Source of the DNA: Pyrus communis
Taxonomy: Eukaryota > Streptophyta > Magnoliopsida > Rosales > Rosaceae
Length of the DNA: 64,000 nucleotides
Assembly (NCBI RefSeq): GCF_963583255.1
Contig: NC_084807.1
Location: forward strand, 1,378,872 to 1,442,871
Direction: 5' to 3'
The translations under genes and the position numbers were made by a program. Below are positions 23,155 to 34,838 of the stretch, piece by piece. Position 1 is the first letter of the stretch, and every line of letters starts with the position of its first letter. Under the pieces are notes generated by a model. That model was not told the origin of the DNA and searched no databases. It was given only the letters and a program-made list of their open reading frames with translations.

Positions 23155-24769
23155 TCAAAACTTGAGGAAGCCCTTCTCCTTGAGGCTTTCAACAGTGTCC
23201 TTGAGACTCGTTTCCAGAGGACGGAAAGTGATTCCCAAACATTTTGCTTTATCCTTGGACACTTGAAACTTGGAGCCAGAAGGATTGCCAGGCTCAGGAA
23301 GGCTCAATGTGGGGTAAAGCTCTTGTAAAATCTTTAGGGTATCGGGACCATCAGCAACTTGTGCTACTAAACAATATCTACCACTAGCTGAAGGAACTTC
23401 AAATGCTTGAATATGAGCAAAGGCAATATCTCTAACGTCCACGAATGCGTAGTCTATAAAAGGTGTTTTGATACCTGAGCACAAAAGAGAAACAAAACAG
23501 AATAAACCACTTGCATCACAAGGAGTAGTGTTTAAACATAAGGGGGGTGAATTGTACCATTCATTAAATTCAGAAGAAACCCAACGGAGAGATTAAGAGT
23601 TGGCCGTAAGAGTGGACCAATCGCAAACCCCGGATGTATTGCTACCAAGTCAATCCCATTTCCTTTGGCAAATTTCCAGGCGGCCTCCTCAGCTAAAGTT
23701 TTTGAGAGAGGATACCATTGCTGAACAAATGAAGAAGGAAGTTGTTATGAGTTTGTAGTTCATCATCATGTACTGCTTTGTATTGTGTTAAGCTTATCTC
23801 TGTCCAAAATTATTCAATTGTATGGGAACGCACGTACCTTGATCTCTTCGCAAAACAGTGGATCCGAGTACCATGTTTCATCAATAACCACATCAGAGGT
23901 CAGAGGTTTTCCATTCACCTTTACTGCAGCCAGAGAAGATGTTAAAACCACTCTCTTGACAGCGGGGAATTTTGCGCATGATTTTAGAACATTAAGTGTT
24001 CCTTTCACTGCAGGCTCAATTATTTCTACCTGAAATATAGAGAAAAGAAATATATCATTCTAGTTTCTACCTCATTTCGCTTGAAGGTGTATCGATTTGC
24101 TATGCATTCGCAAGTGCACACACACAATACACTATTTGATGTATGCATGAAGTGAAGGGACAGACCTGTGGGTCAGTGGCTGAAAATTGTACAGGCGTTG
24201 CTGTATGAAAAACACCTACACATCCATCAATTACGGCGTCAAATGATCCTTCTTCTAATAAATCCGCTTTGAACAAATGAAGCCTCTCCTTGGCTCCATC
24301 TAATGAGAGCAAGTGTTCTGTTTTCTTTGCATCATCTGTAAACACAATTATTGAGTTGAACTAAGAGTGGCAAACAATGACTAACTCGCTATGAGGTTTC
24401 AATTGGCACCGAAAAACAAGAACAAGAACAATAAAAAGAAAATAATTGGATGCACGGGAGATGTCGTTGGTACTCCAAAACCCTAATGAAAAAAAAGGAA
24501 ATAAGAAGGCGAGGTGTGCACGATGATTATTTTGGATACCCAACTTTTCTTTTGGTAAACAAGACAATATGCAAAACCCAGAATCTGAAATATTGAATGA
24601 ATTGTTTGAAGTTGAACATTATATATGAGCAAATATAGAAATACTGACTTGGATCGCGAACAGTGGCTTTGACGGTATAACCCTTTTGCAGTAAGAGCTT
24701 CACCAGCGATGATGCTATGTAACCAGAAGCTCCTGTTACACATACAGTCTTTGATTCTCCGGTACTCAT
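23155..24769 (-). CDS. Reductase B: CCR-like / PAR-like SDR, five exons
   Basis: Exons 24649-24769, 24166-24335, 23838-24029, 23558-23720 and 23155-23474 (121+170+192+163+320 = 966 nt) give 321 residues with every junction [13 protein letters not shown] lies at residues 12-20, LTSS at 126-129, and Tyr164/Lys168 in WYPLSK, the SDR catalytic pair. The C-terminal half follows the family pattern ([18 protein letters not shown], ending [10 protein letters not shown]). It is an NADPH-dependent reductase with unknown substrate; the true CCR signature NWYCY is absent. Exon 5 equals exons 5 and 6 of copy A joined, so one intron is missing. A TATA-like TTTAAATACC lies at about 24851-24860. The frame is intact, so probably functional. 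Confidence 0.87.
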
Positions 24770-24792
24770 CTCTCTCTCCCTCTCTCTCTCTA
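24770..24792 (-). repeat. GA-rich 5' leader of reductase B
   Basis: A short imperfect GA repeat sits immediately before the ATG, shorter than in copies A and H. Confidence 0.7.
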
Positions 24793-24895
24793 GCTAAGAA
24801 TTAAGCTTAATTTGATTCAGAATTGTGTTTTTCATGGTGAAAAGTCAGCTGGTATTTAAAGGACAATGTTGCCTGTCTTCTTCAGCTCGGGGAAG

Positions 24896-25045
24896 AGGAT
24901 ATCCACTTTTTCGGATTCTAAGCATCTCCGCATTCTAACTCTTCATCGTATATTGTACGATCAATTTTCTTTAGGTATTATTCATGTTTAATTTTAAATA
25001 AAAAAAGTTAAATAATTTTTTATTGTGCGATACACAATGAATGAC
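24896..25045. mobile_element. MITE-like element upstream of reductase B
   Basis: Carries the family's 'cttcatcgtatattgtacgatc' and 'gtgcgatacacaatgaatgac' halves around an AT-rich core with TTTAATTTTAAATAAAAAAA. Related to 3573-3775, 34660-34838 and 59290-59512. It begins about 130 bp upstream of the start codon. Confidence 0.55.
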
Positions 25046-25585
25046 TAAGAGAGTTGATTGGGTGTCCAGTTTGAGGGTAGGGTTAAGATAATGTGTGTGG
25101 AGAAAATTTTCAGGGTACCGGGTACCCAACCTGACCTAGAGTACCAAACCAATTACAGGCAGGCATGTGGAGAAATTTCTCATGAGTGTGTTGGCTGCAG
25201 GAGAGAGGGTGGGGTCAAGGGATTGTATCTCTCCCTCTTTGTCACCACTCTTCTTCTTCCATTTCCCTTTCCCTCCATTTGGGATTGTGTTGGGGGTTTT
25301 GTTTGTAGCTTGCGATTCTACGTGTGGTGTTTTAATTTGGTTTTGTTTTCAGTTTTAGGAGATCCTGGTATTTCGTTTTTTGGGGATTTTGTTTGAAGCC
25401 TCCGAAGGAGTCTATGCTCACACCCTATGATAGCAGTGGTGAGCTTCCCTTTCAAAAATTCATTTCCCAATATTTAGGGATTATGAAGTGATTTCGCTGC
25501 TTAACTTGGGATTGAGGTTACTTTTTTCTTATAATAAAAATCTGCGTATGCCACCCGGAAGCTTCACTTTAAAAAATTTCTTTTG
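25046..25585. other. Intergenic, nothing firmly recognised
   Basis: It contains an open frame at 25058-25396 without recognisable homology and a GGTACCGGGTACC palindrome at about 25115. No gene is supported. Confidence 0.35.
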
Positions 25586-26414
25586 ACAACCTGTCCCGGA
25601 TTTTACAGAACGGAAGGGTATTTTTAGTAAATTCATTTGGGTTGTGGGATATTTGTTTAAAATATTGTTTTTGATGTTAAATGATGTGCCCAAGGGGCCC
25701 ACTCTTGATTTTGGTTCCCTGACTCTCCCCTCCCCTTGCCTGCCATGTGGCAGCTTTCTCTCAGACCTCACTCTCTCTCTTCCTCACTTTCTCTCCATCT
25801 TTCTCCCTCGCTACATCCTTTTTCCCCCACGAAGTGAGGGATACTTTAGTCATTTTCTATTTTCTCAACCTGTTTGGTTAACTCTTGAGATGTTTAGGTA
25901 GAACTTAATTCCACAAGCACGTAGGCGCAAACAGATCTTAATTCCGAGTTAGAACGGAGAAGTTACGAGCCCTGGAAGTAAGGAGACCTTTTAGACGTGG
26001 ACTTACTATTAGTAGTAAGTTTCCAGAGTCTATCTGCCCAAATTAGCAGGTTTCCATTTAGGGAAACCTGATCCAAAGCCCAGAAACCCACCCAAATTGA
26101 TCCCTGCGACCTCCCATTTTCCAACACCAATTCCGGCCAACTCCAGTGGAATTTTTCGACGCCACCACCTCCATCTTGAAGCTCTCACTTCCCTTTACAA
26201 AACCCACCCAAGAACCACCTCGATTAATGTTATGATTGTGATTACCTTAATCAAAATTAGAAGCTTATTAGTACTTTAATCAATAGTTAATCAAGTTGTT
26301 TTGTTATATAGCCAGCTGGCATTTGATGATAGTGGAAACATATATGTAACCAGTTGGTTGGATGGTTCTCCAATGATCATTTGAAAAATATAATACAATA
26401 TTACAAAACAATTT

Positions 26415-26449
<35 letters not shown>

Positions 26450-27413
26450 TTCTTCCTCCACCTTGTTTGGTTAACTTACAGGTTGAGAAAAGGGTCTTGG
26501 AGCCTTGGTGCTATCATTGGCATCAGCCTCGTGATCCTGGACTCCTCCTTGTCTGACCCGCCACACAACCAACTCTCGTTTAACCACCATGGATGCGTGT
26601 TTGGAAGGCATTGAAGCTGCTTTGGCGGTAATTCCTCAGGTCATTCAGACCTATATTACAGCCAACAACACTTCGTTGACAGCGCTTATGGATTCCAAAC
26701 TCACTATGAGGAGGATGTGGAGAAAATTGCCTCAGGACCCATAAGGGACACTATGAATTTTTGGTAATGCCATTTGGGTTTACCAATGCCCCAGCAAGCT
26801 TTCAAAGCTTGATGAATGATATTTTTAAACCCAATCTCAAGCATTTTATATTGGTATTTTTTTGATGACATATTAGTCTACAGTAAACATGGGAAGAGCA
26901 TCTATCTCATTTGCCCCAAACCTTGGAGTTGTTATTGCAACACCAGTTGTATGTAAAGAAGTCTAAATGCTCTTTTGGCAGCAACAGATTGAATACTTGG
27001 GTCATATAGTTTCCAGTGAGGGAGTTGCAGCTGATCCAACTAAGATACAAGCCATATTGGATGGCCAATCCCTATGAATGTGAAGGAGCTGAGGGGGTTT
27101 TTGGGGTTGACAGGTTATTACAGAAAGTTTGTACAAGGTTATGGTAAAATATGCCAGCCTCTATACCAATTCACTAAAAAAGATGGGTTTATATGGTCTG
27201 AGTCAACTTTTCAAGAATTAAAAAGGATCATGACATCCTAAGGTGTTAGCCCTACCTGATTTCTTAATTCCATTTGTTATACAATGTGATGCTTCTGCAA
27301 ATGGGATAGGAGCAGTCTTGCAGCAATAGGGAAAACCCATTGCTTTTTCCAGTAAGGCTTTGGGACCCAAAAACCAGGCTATGTCCACTTATGAAAGAGA
27401 ACTTTTTCTCTCT

Positions 27414-27446
<33 letters not shown>

Positions 27447-28591
27447 CCTCCCTCTTTTCCTCCACCCTGTTTGGTTAACTTACAGGTTGAGAAAATGGTC
27501 TCTAAGCCTTGGTGTTATCAATTAACCACCGTATATGGCGGTGCAAGGCCACAAAAACCTATGAAAACCAATAGTGCTCTAGCCATCCTTTTCATTTTTC
27601 CTGTGAATCGGCAAAACGATCGTCGATGCCACCACTTGGAACTTGTAGCCCATCATCCTAGGAGTAAATCCCAACCAGACTTGACGCTGTTGGATCACCG
27701 TAGGCGGCAAATCGACGCCAGGAAGCTTTAGGCACCTACTAGCTTATTGGCGAAATTGACCATCTTCCGTCCATTTTTGAACTTCATGTCAGGTATAAAA
27801 CTTGTTCCTCTTATTGAGCTCTATCTTCCTGTAAATTTTGATAGAATTTGAAGTTAGTTGAGAAAGTGGGTTTCCGGTCGTCAGAAACCACCATGCGCGG
27901 TGGTGCGTGTGGCGGCACGTGGGGAAAAGTCAAAGTCTATGGATTTTGGACAGCGAGACGGTCTCGATGTCTTGAACTCTTATCCAAAGTCCGTTCGTTG
28001 AAATTCAATACGATGGTTCGATTATTCAATTTTTCAGATAATTGTTTTGCCGTACGATTTTCATAATTAACGACAATCCGACTGTTGGATCGTCATGCAA
28101 TTTTGTGAGCACCTTAGTTATTAGTTGTTGGACCTTTGATAACTTACAGATCGGGAATCCGATGAGGGGATCTTCCGAATTGAATAACCTAGGTTTATTG
28201 ACCTTTATGACCCTTGATCGACGTTTGGCTTTTTAGTCAATGTACCCTATTCTAGTGTGTAGTTATTTTTAGAATGTTGTTGAGGTTGAGCTTAGTTGGC
28301 TCATCATGAGCTTCGCAGCTTATCCAGGTTTTGCTTTGCCCGGTGTGCCATTCCTACAGTGTAGGGTTATTTTGAAGTAGCGGTTAGTGAAGAAGATTGC
28401 ATGTGGTGTAGTTGTGTGGGCAGTGCACTCGAGAGTAGGATTGCCGCCATTTGTTGTAAATTATTTTCACTAACCTCTGATGTATATTATATGTATGAGT
28501 CTCAGTGAATCTATGTATTTTACATTGTACCACTATTGTCCCTCTATCATGTGTCGATTCCGGGCGTATCTCAGGATCGGGGCGTGACATT
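25586..28591 (+). mobile_element. Composite LTR-retrotransposon remains
   Basis: The segment starts TGACAACCTGTCCCGGA and ends ATCGGGGCGTGACA, both typical of plant gypsy LTR ends. The two ends do not share a matching target duplication, so this is probably more than one nested or recombined element. A CT-rich leader followed by CTTACAGGTTGAGAAAA occurs twice (about 26410-26490 and 27402-27500) and brackets the gag/RT remnant. The part from about 27780 to 28240 resembles 52560-53110. Confidence 0.65.
26589..27400 (+). pseudogene. Ty3/gypsy gag start fused to reverse-transcriptase/RNase H remnant
   Basis: A gag-like start (MDACLEGIEAALAVIPQVIQ) runs for about 45 codons, then jumps to a reverse-transcriptase palm motif ([20 protein letters not shown]) near 26755. 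That is followed in broken frames by KSKCSFGQQQIEYLGHIVS, a connection region and an RNase H start (FVIQCDASANGIGAVLQQ). Several stops and a frameshift around 26865-27110 make it non-functional. Protease, most of gag and the catalytic YxDD region are missing or damaged. Confidence 0.85.
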
Positions 28592-29362
28592 GTCTCTATT
28601 AGATTGTTGTTTTTCAATTTAAATTTTACTCTTTTCCAACTTGCGTGACAGAGATTTTTCTTGAAGTCATTTCGTTGTTTGTTTTCCTTTGAAGGATTGT
28701 TGTGATTCGGTTGGTACTGTTGAGCTCTGCCCATGTGTCAATGGGCACTGCTCATTTTTGTGAATGTGAAGCATGCCATTGGTGATGCAATATGTCTAGC
28801 CAAGATAGAGATGGTCTTTTAAAGTTAAAATGGATGTAGATGGGTTGCATGTCCGATTTGTTTTTTCTCTTTTTTCTTTCACCTACGTTGGTGTTGCCCG
28901 CTGCTAATTGTTGCCAACTTGCTTCATAGGTATTTCACATCATGTTATCATCGGGTTTGATGCATTTTTTTTTCCTTTTTCTGAATTGTGTGATTGGCAT
29001 CTTCTGTTTTGTGCCACCTTGCCTTTTCTTAATTATTTATTTCTTCCTCTCTTTGGTCCAAAAAATTTATGGACAGAGGATCCTCAATCTCTTGCTTCAC
29101 AACAAATTTTATGTTTCGCTTTTTACAGCAATTAGGTCGATTTAAGTTCTGTGGGCCAATGTTTACACGATATGCTGTGTTTGTTTGGCTACCATATCGA
29201 TTTTTATCTTTTTTCCGTTAAATGGTTAGGTTCATTCCCGCATGAGAAAGGTGTGTGTTTTTGCCATCAAACTGGTAGAGAGGGGTCTTAATCAAATATC
29301 ATGCCGTCGTGTTATTTTGTTTGCATCCATGGAACCATACATTTACTTCGTTCCATGCTTTT

Positions 29363-29640
29363 TTAGTAATTGTTTTTTAATTTTTTTGGAATTATTTTTT
29401 CCAAGCCTAATAATCATAGCAAAGCTTTTTCAAAAGAAATTTTTTTAATGTATTGCAAAATGGATAATGGCATAAAAAAAAATGATGCGGGTATCTTGAC
29501 CACTATAATAGGTTTTCTTTTTGGCAAGTTTGTGTTTCTTATTCGCATTCATGATTTTGTAATCAGTTACAATTGCTTTTGCATGATATCTCATAAATTG
29601 GATGTGAATATATTTATTGTATTTTAACTTTCTTAGCTAA
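29363..29640. repeat. Internal direct repeat, copy 1 (in the Helitron)
   Basis: The segment with CTATAATAGGTTTTCTTTTT and GCAAGTTTGTG is paralogous to about 30103-30400, in the same orientation and with moderate divergence. Confidence 0.8.
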
Positions 29641-30102
29641 GCAAATGATTCGATTGATAACTTGAAGTCGATTTCTTTTCTTTATGTCTACATATTAGAG
29701 GGGCAACGAGGATGGGGGTTGAAGTCGAACGCATGCGTGGAACAGATTCCAAGTTTATTCAGTAAGTCACTAATTAAGTCAGATTAAACTGCCTTCATTT
29801 CCTTTTGTGTTCATGGTCTAATTTTATTTGGATGATTTAATTCTATGTGATGATTTCTTGTGGGTTTTTTCCATTTTGTATTTTAAATATGTTTAAGGTT
29901 AAAGGAGTCAGCAACGAAATTTTGGATGCCAAAGAGAAGAAGCCTGATATTATTTCTTATTTCTTTTTGAGTGAGCATCTCTTTCTTTTCTTCTAATTCT
30001 GCTTCTTTCTTTTTGTTGTCAAATGTTTCAAAATTTCAACTCACATGTTCGTGTGCATTGTTGAGGAGTTGATTTTGCCATTACTAGGTCATCATCTGTT
30101 GT

Positions 30103-30400
30103 TTTAGTAATTGTCTCTTTATTTTATTTTTTGTATTATTTTTCACAAAACCTAATCATCATAGCAAAGCTTTTCCAAACAATTTTTTTTTAATGTGTTG
30201 CGAAATGGATGATACAATAAAAAACTACGATACGAGTATCTTTGCACACTATAATAGGTTTTCTTTTTGGCAAGTTTGTGATTCTCATTCGCATTCATGA
30301 TTCCATTATCATTTACATTTGCTTCTGCATGATTTTTCATAAATTGGATGTCATTGTATTTATTGTATTGTAACTTTTTTGGCCAAGCAAATGATTTCAT
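30103..30400. repeat. Internal direct repeat, copy 2 (in the Helitron)
   Basis: Second copy of the 29363-29640 segment. It is separated from the first by about 460 bp that includes a stretch with a 'ggggcaacgagg' motif near 29700. A poly-T tract follows at 30476-30497. Confidence 0.8.
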
Positions 30401-31570
30401 TGAACAACAGATGCATCAATTACATGCTGCAAGTGTACGATGGTGACGGCATGACGGTGCCTTCAAATGATCGCTTTTTTTTTTTTTTTTTTTTTTTGGG
30501 TTTTTGATAGATTACATTAGATTTTAGATTTTATTATTGTTTATTTGATGAAGTTCTCGATTAAGAGCAGTTACACTTATGTTATTGTTCAGGACTAGCA
30601 ACTATAAAAGTACAGTGTGGCAAATTCTCTTATTTACGTCTAAATTTGAATGGTTTATTGTATCATATAGGAAAGTTGAAAGGGGAATATGAGATGATAT
30701 TGAAGAAAGCCATGCAAAGCGTCTGCCTGCTTAATTTAGATGTCACAACTTCGATTATTGTTTAGGTGAGGTGTTATGTTTGTATGAAAATCTGAGTCTC
30801 AAATATTTTGAGCGTTGTGTCGGCAACTTGAGATGGTTGTAAAGCAGTGCATGAGCGTTGATGTCTTTTACTTTACATGTGTATTTGTTTCATTCGAACT
30901 AAACTTGCAGTGTACATATTTATGCCAAAGATAAGTCAAGACCTTTGAAGCCTAATATTCTTTGTTAGAATTTCTGTTACAAAACTAGGGAGGGATCCTG
31001 TCCATTTATGCTTCTATGTAGTAAGATTGGGGTGGTAAAGATTTCTAGGGTGTTTTTTGGGTTGTTTTTGAATTGCATTCATTTCTTGCAAGACCTCATT
31101 AAAAACCATTTTTTCCATCGCACATTATGGCAGCACTTCGTTTTGATTTGTAAACAAACTGTATACTTTATTTTTGTCTTGGGTTATAGTATAACGTTTG
31201 GCGATTGAATTTGTAAGACAATTTAGCAATTTTTTCACAAGCTTGCTATTCCTGCCAGATGCTCAATTATTGTCTGCTACTTTTTTGTTTTTCCTTTTCT
31301 GTGTTTTTCCCGCATGGAATGGGTTGATTACTTGAAACTATGAGTATAATATTAATGACACAATACGATCTAAAAATGAATGTTTCTCATACCATGCATA
31401 TCCATGTACAGCAAGCAAAGTATCACTTCATTGGTTCTTAGGTACTATACCATCATTTTAGTTACTTTGTGTAGAAACTATTCTTACATATTCCGACTAA
31501 TATTCCTTTCAAAAAATATTCCGACTAATACATTCAATCCCCACAGCGAAGCGTGGGCACATTTTCTAGT

Positions 31571-32877
31571 TTTTATCTAAAAAGACAAAATTGGCATAAA
31601 AAAAACATGTAATTGGATAACTGGACGTTGTCCCAAAACCAACCTATGTTTTTGGAACTGGACCCAAAAGCCCTTAACTTGTTTTCTAGTCTTCATGAGC
31701 TGGGTTGAATCTCAATGGGCTTTTTATATTTTTATTTTTGTAAATTGCCTTCCTTTTCAAGGGTAAATTGCCTTCCTGCAAGCAAAAGAGGGGTTGAATC
31801 TCAGAGGGCGTGAAATTGTGTAGAATCTGACTCGAAGAGAGATAAAGTGGGAGATGAAGGCTTGTTGGAGTTATGTAAAACTAGTCCTTCTCTCCCCCCT
31901 CTTTTGCTTGCAGTCCCACCCACGAAATTAGATTTGGCAAACAATTTTAACAATTTTCTTCATGTTAGTTATATGAGGGAGGGAGTTAGGATACATAATG
32001 GAGGAGGAAGAGGTATGATAGCTGGTGGCACGAGAATTTGCCGTCAGCGGATGATCGAAGGGCCTCATTTCATTTCGCCCGTTGGCCCCTATTTAGCCAG
32101 GGCTGGCCATGATTCCAACTACACAACTTCGAACTTCTCCTGGCCTCCCATTGGCTTTGGCTGCAACCTCTAAGTACAAGGGACTCCCCTCCAACTGGGG
32201 CACTGATAAAGTTGTAGCTATCTGTACCTTTTAAGGCGTGTGGTTTTCGCTAGAACGATGAACAGTTGGAAGGTGCGTCAACTGGTAATCATACTACAGC
32301 GCATCAAAAGAGTAAACTAGAGGCGTATTTGCCTAGTTTGGATCTAGTGTACGTTCTTAAGCTTTGAGAAAAATGAATTTGACTGAAAATTCACTTATCA
32401 ATTTTTGCGAGAGTTGAAGGTCTTGAACACCATCTAGCTTTATATAGTCCGAGAAATCTGCTGCTTCCTTCCTTCTAGAGAGTAAGGACAGCTTCAACAT
32501 TTAGCCAGCTCTGTGCCATCGCCCCGAAGCTCAAAAGAATTGACAGGCATTTGTACGAATGCATGTCGCATAGGCACCTGTTGAAGAACGATGAAATTGC
32601 AAATTAAGATTTCTTTGAAGACAGTAAAGTAAAACAATTTCTACTTGAGCTTTTTTTATTTAGAGTTATTTTGAAACATTACATATTACACATGAGCCAT
32701 CTATGAAAGATCCAAAAGCAACTTCTGAGGCTCTCTGCAGATTACATTAAAAGATTTAACTGGAAAAATATAATGTCCAGCATCTCTTTGGAATACTTAA
32801 GCATGTAACAAACTTAATTTCCCACTTATTCGATCGCCTCGTGCACTAAATTAACAAATTGCTGCAGGTTGCAGAAT
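31571..32877. repeat. 3'-flank block of reductase C
   Basis: Paralogous to 20041-23150 (without the three insertions seen there) and to 56233-57509. It ends in the same 'cccacttattcgatcgcctcgtgc' stretch just beyond the reductase stop codon. It contains the open frame at 31847-32173. Confidence 0.8.
31847..32173 (+). other. Conserved open frame in the flank block (108 codons)
   Basis: The C-terminal half (EGPHFISPVGPYLARAGHDS ... PIGFGCNL, then stop) is kept almost residue for residue in the H flank (56523-56747) and only in part in the B flank, where it is truncated near 20560. I do not recognise the family. Conservation may simply reflect recent duplication. It could be a relic last exon of an unrelated gene carried with the duplication unit. 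Confidence 0.3.
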
Positions 32878-34493
32878 TCAAAACTTGAGGAAGCCCTTCT
32901 CCATGAGGCTTTCAACAGTGTCCTTGAGGCTCGTTTCCAGAGGAAGGAAAGTGATTCCCAAACATTTTGCTTTCTCCCTGGACACTTGAAACTTGGAGCC
33001 AGAAGGATTGCCAGGCTCACAAAGGCTCAATGTGGGGTAAAGCTCTCGTAAAATCTTTAGAGTATCGGGACCATCAGCAACTTGTGCAACTAAACAATAT
33101 CTGCCACTAGCTGAAGGAACTTCAAATGCTTGAATATGAGCAAAGGCAACATCTCTAACATCCACAAATGCATAGTTTATAAAAGGTGTTTCGATACCTG
33201 AGCACAAAAGAGAAACCAAAACAGAATAAACCCTGGATGTACCACAAGGAATAGTGTTTTAACATAAAGGGGGTGAATTGTACCACTCATTAAATTCAGA
33301 AGAAACTCGACGGAGAGATTAAGACTTGGCTGTAAGAGTGGACCAATCACAAACCCTGGATGTATTGTTACCAAGTCAATCCCATTTCCTTTGGCAAATT
33401 TCCAGGCGGCCTCCTCAGCTAAAGTTTTTGAGAGAGGATACCATTGCTGAACAAATGAAGAAGGAAGTTCTTATGAGTTTGTAGTTCATCATACTGCTTT
33501 GTATTGTGTTAAGCTTATCTCTGTCCAAAATTATTCAATAGTATGGGAACGCACGTACCTTGATCTCCTTGCAAAAAAGTGGATCCGAGTACCATGTTTC
33601 ATCCATAACCACATCAGAGGTCAGAGGTTTTCCACTCAACCTTACTGAAGCCAGAGAAGATGTTATAACCACTCTCTTGACAGCGGGGAATTTTGCGCAT
33701 GATTTTAGAACATTAAGTGTTCCTTTCACTGCAGGCTCAATTATTTCTACCTGAAATATAGAAAAGAAATCATATCATTCTAGTTTCTACATCATTTCTC
33801 TTGAAGGTGTATCGATTTTCTATGCATTCACGAGCTCGCACACACCATACACTTATTGATGCATGCATGAAGTGAAGAGACAGACCTGTGGGTCAGTGGC
33901 TGAAAATTGTGCAGGCGATGCTGTATGAAAAACGCCTACACATCCATCAATTACGGCGTCAAATGATCCTTCTTCTAATAAATCCGCTTTGAACAAATGA
34001 AGCCTCTCCTTTGCTCCATCTAATGAGAGCAAGTGTTCTGTTTTCTTTGCATCATCTGTAAACAGAACTAGTGAGTTCAACTAAGAATACACGATGCAGG
34101 AAAAGTCGCAAACAATGACTAACTCGCTATGAGGTTTCAATTGGCACCGAAAAAAAACATGAACAAGAATAATAAAAAGAAAATAATTGGATGCACGGTA
34201 GATGTCGTTGGTAAAAAAAAAAAGTAAGAAGGCGAGGTGTGCATGATGATTATTTTGGATACCCAACTTTTCTTTTGGTAAACAAAACAATATGCAAAAC
34301 CCAGAATCTGAAATTATTGAATGAATTGTTGGAAGTTGAACAATATATATGAGCAAGTATAGAAATACTAACTTGGATTGCGAACAGTGGCTTTGACGGT
34401 ATAACCCTTTTGCAGTAAGAGCTTCACGAGCCATGACGCTATGTAACCAGAAGCTCCTGTTACACATACAGTTTTTGATTCTCCGGTACTCAT
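32878..34493 (-). CDS. Reductase C: CCR-like / PAR-like SDR, five exons
   Basis: Exons 34373-34493, 33886-34055, 33559-33750, 33284-33446 and 32878-33197 have exactly the same lengths as in copy B and give 321 residues without a stop. Motifs are intact: [10 protein letters not shown] near residue 12, ITSS with the catalytic Ser near 128, and WYPLSK with Tyr164/Lys168. It differs from B and H at a handful of positions, for example VRNP where B has VRDP, and LCEPG where B has LPEPG, which places a Cys in the C-terminal substrate-side region. The leader is a short GA repeat (34494-34517). The region corresponding to B's TATA-like box reads TTTAATTTCC here, so the core promoter may be weaker. Substrate unknown. 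Confidence 0.87.
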
Positions 34494-34659
34494 CTCTCTC
34501 TCTCTCACAATCTCTCTCTAGCTAAGAATTTAAGCTTAATTTGGTTCAGAACTGTGTTTTTCATGGTGAAAAGTCAGTTGGAAATTAAAGGTCAATGTTG
34601 CCAACTTGTCTTTTTCAGCTCCGAATACTTTTGTAATGGCCAGTCATTGTTTATTCAGG

Positions 34660-34838
34660 AGGATCCTGTTTGTGAGGAATCTTGAGCATCCTTCAATCAT
34701 ATTTGTTTATCGTAAATCGTGCAGTTAGAAATCATTATAAATTTTTTTATTTAAAATTAAATATAAACAATACTTGACAAAAACTAATTACGTAATGTAC
34801 GTCATCACAAAGAGAATCTGGCGAGGATCCTCTCTCAT
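34660..34838. mobile_element. MITE-like element upstream of reductase C
   Basis: The ends CAGGAGGATCCTG and GAGGATCCTCTC flank a core with 'tgtttatcgtaaatcgtgcag' and TTTATTTAAAATTAAATATA. The flanks carry a near-duplication (CATTGTTTATT before, CATTGTTGATT after). The H promoter region has a related element at a slightly different site. Confidence 0.65.

Larger units (their letters stand above)
28592..31570 (+). mobile_element. Non-autonomous Helitron (3' end clear, 5' end tentative)
   Basis: The 3' terminus is diagnostic: a GC hairpin (CCCAC..GTGGG at 31540-31557) nine bases before CTAGT at 31566-31570, directly followed by the T that begins the reductase-C flank (TTTTATCTAAAAAGAC). The paralogous flank at 20041 shows how that sequence continues without the element. 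The 5' end may be the TCTCTATTAG at 28595, right after an LTR end, but this is uncertain. No Rep/helicase was found. Two 280-300 bp direct repeats lie inside. All open frames are short and AT-rich. Confidence 0.75.

Noticed and set aside
23814..24008. Separate small gene starting [15 protein letters not shown]
   Set aside because: This is exon 3 of reductase B read from an internal Met; the same applies to the similar frames in C, D and H.
25586..28591. A single clean LTR or solo LTR with matching target duplications
   Set aside because: The bases before 25586 and after 28591 do not match, and gag/RT text lies inside; reported as composite instead.
28384..28734. 116-codon minus-strand frame
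   Set aside because: Spans the end of an LTR-like region and the presumed Helitron start, with no similarity recognised.
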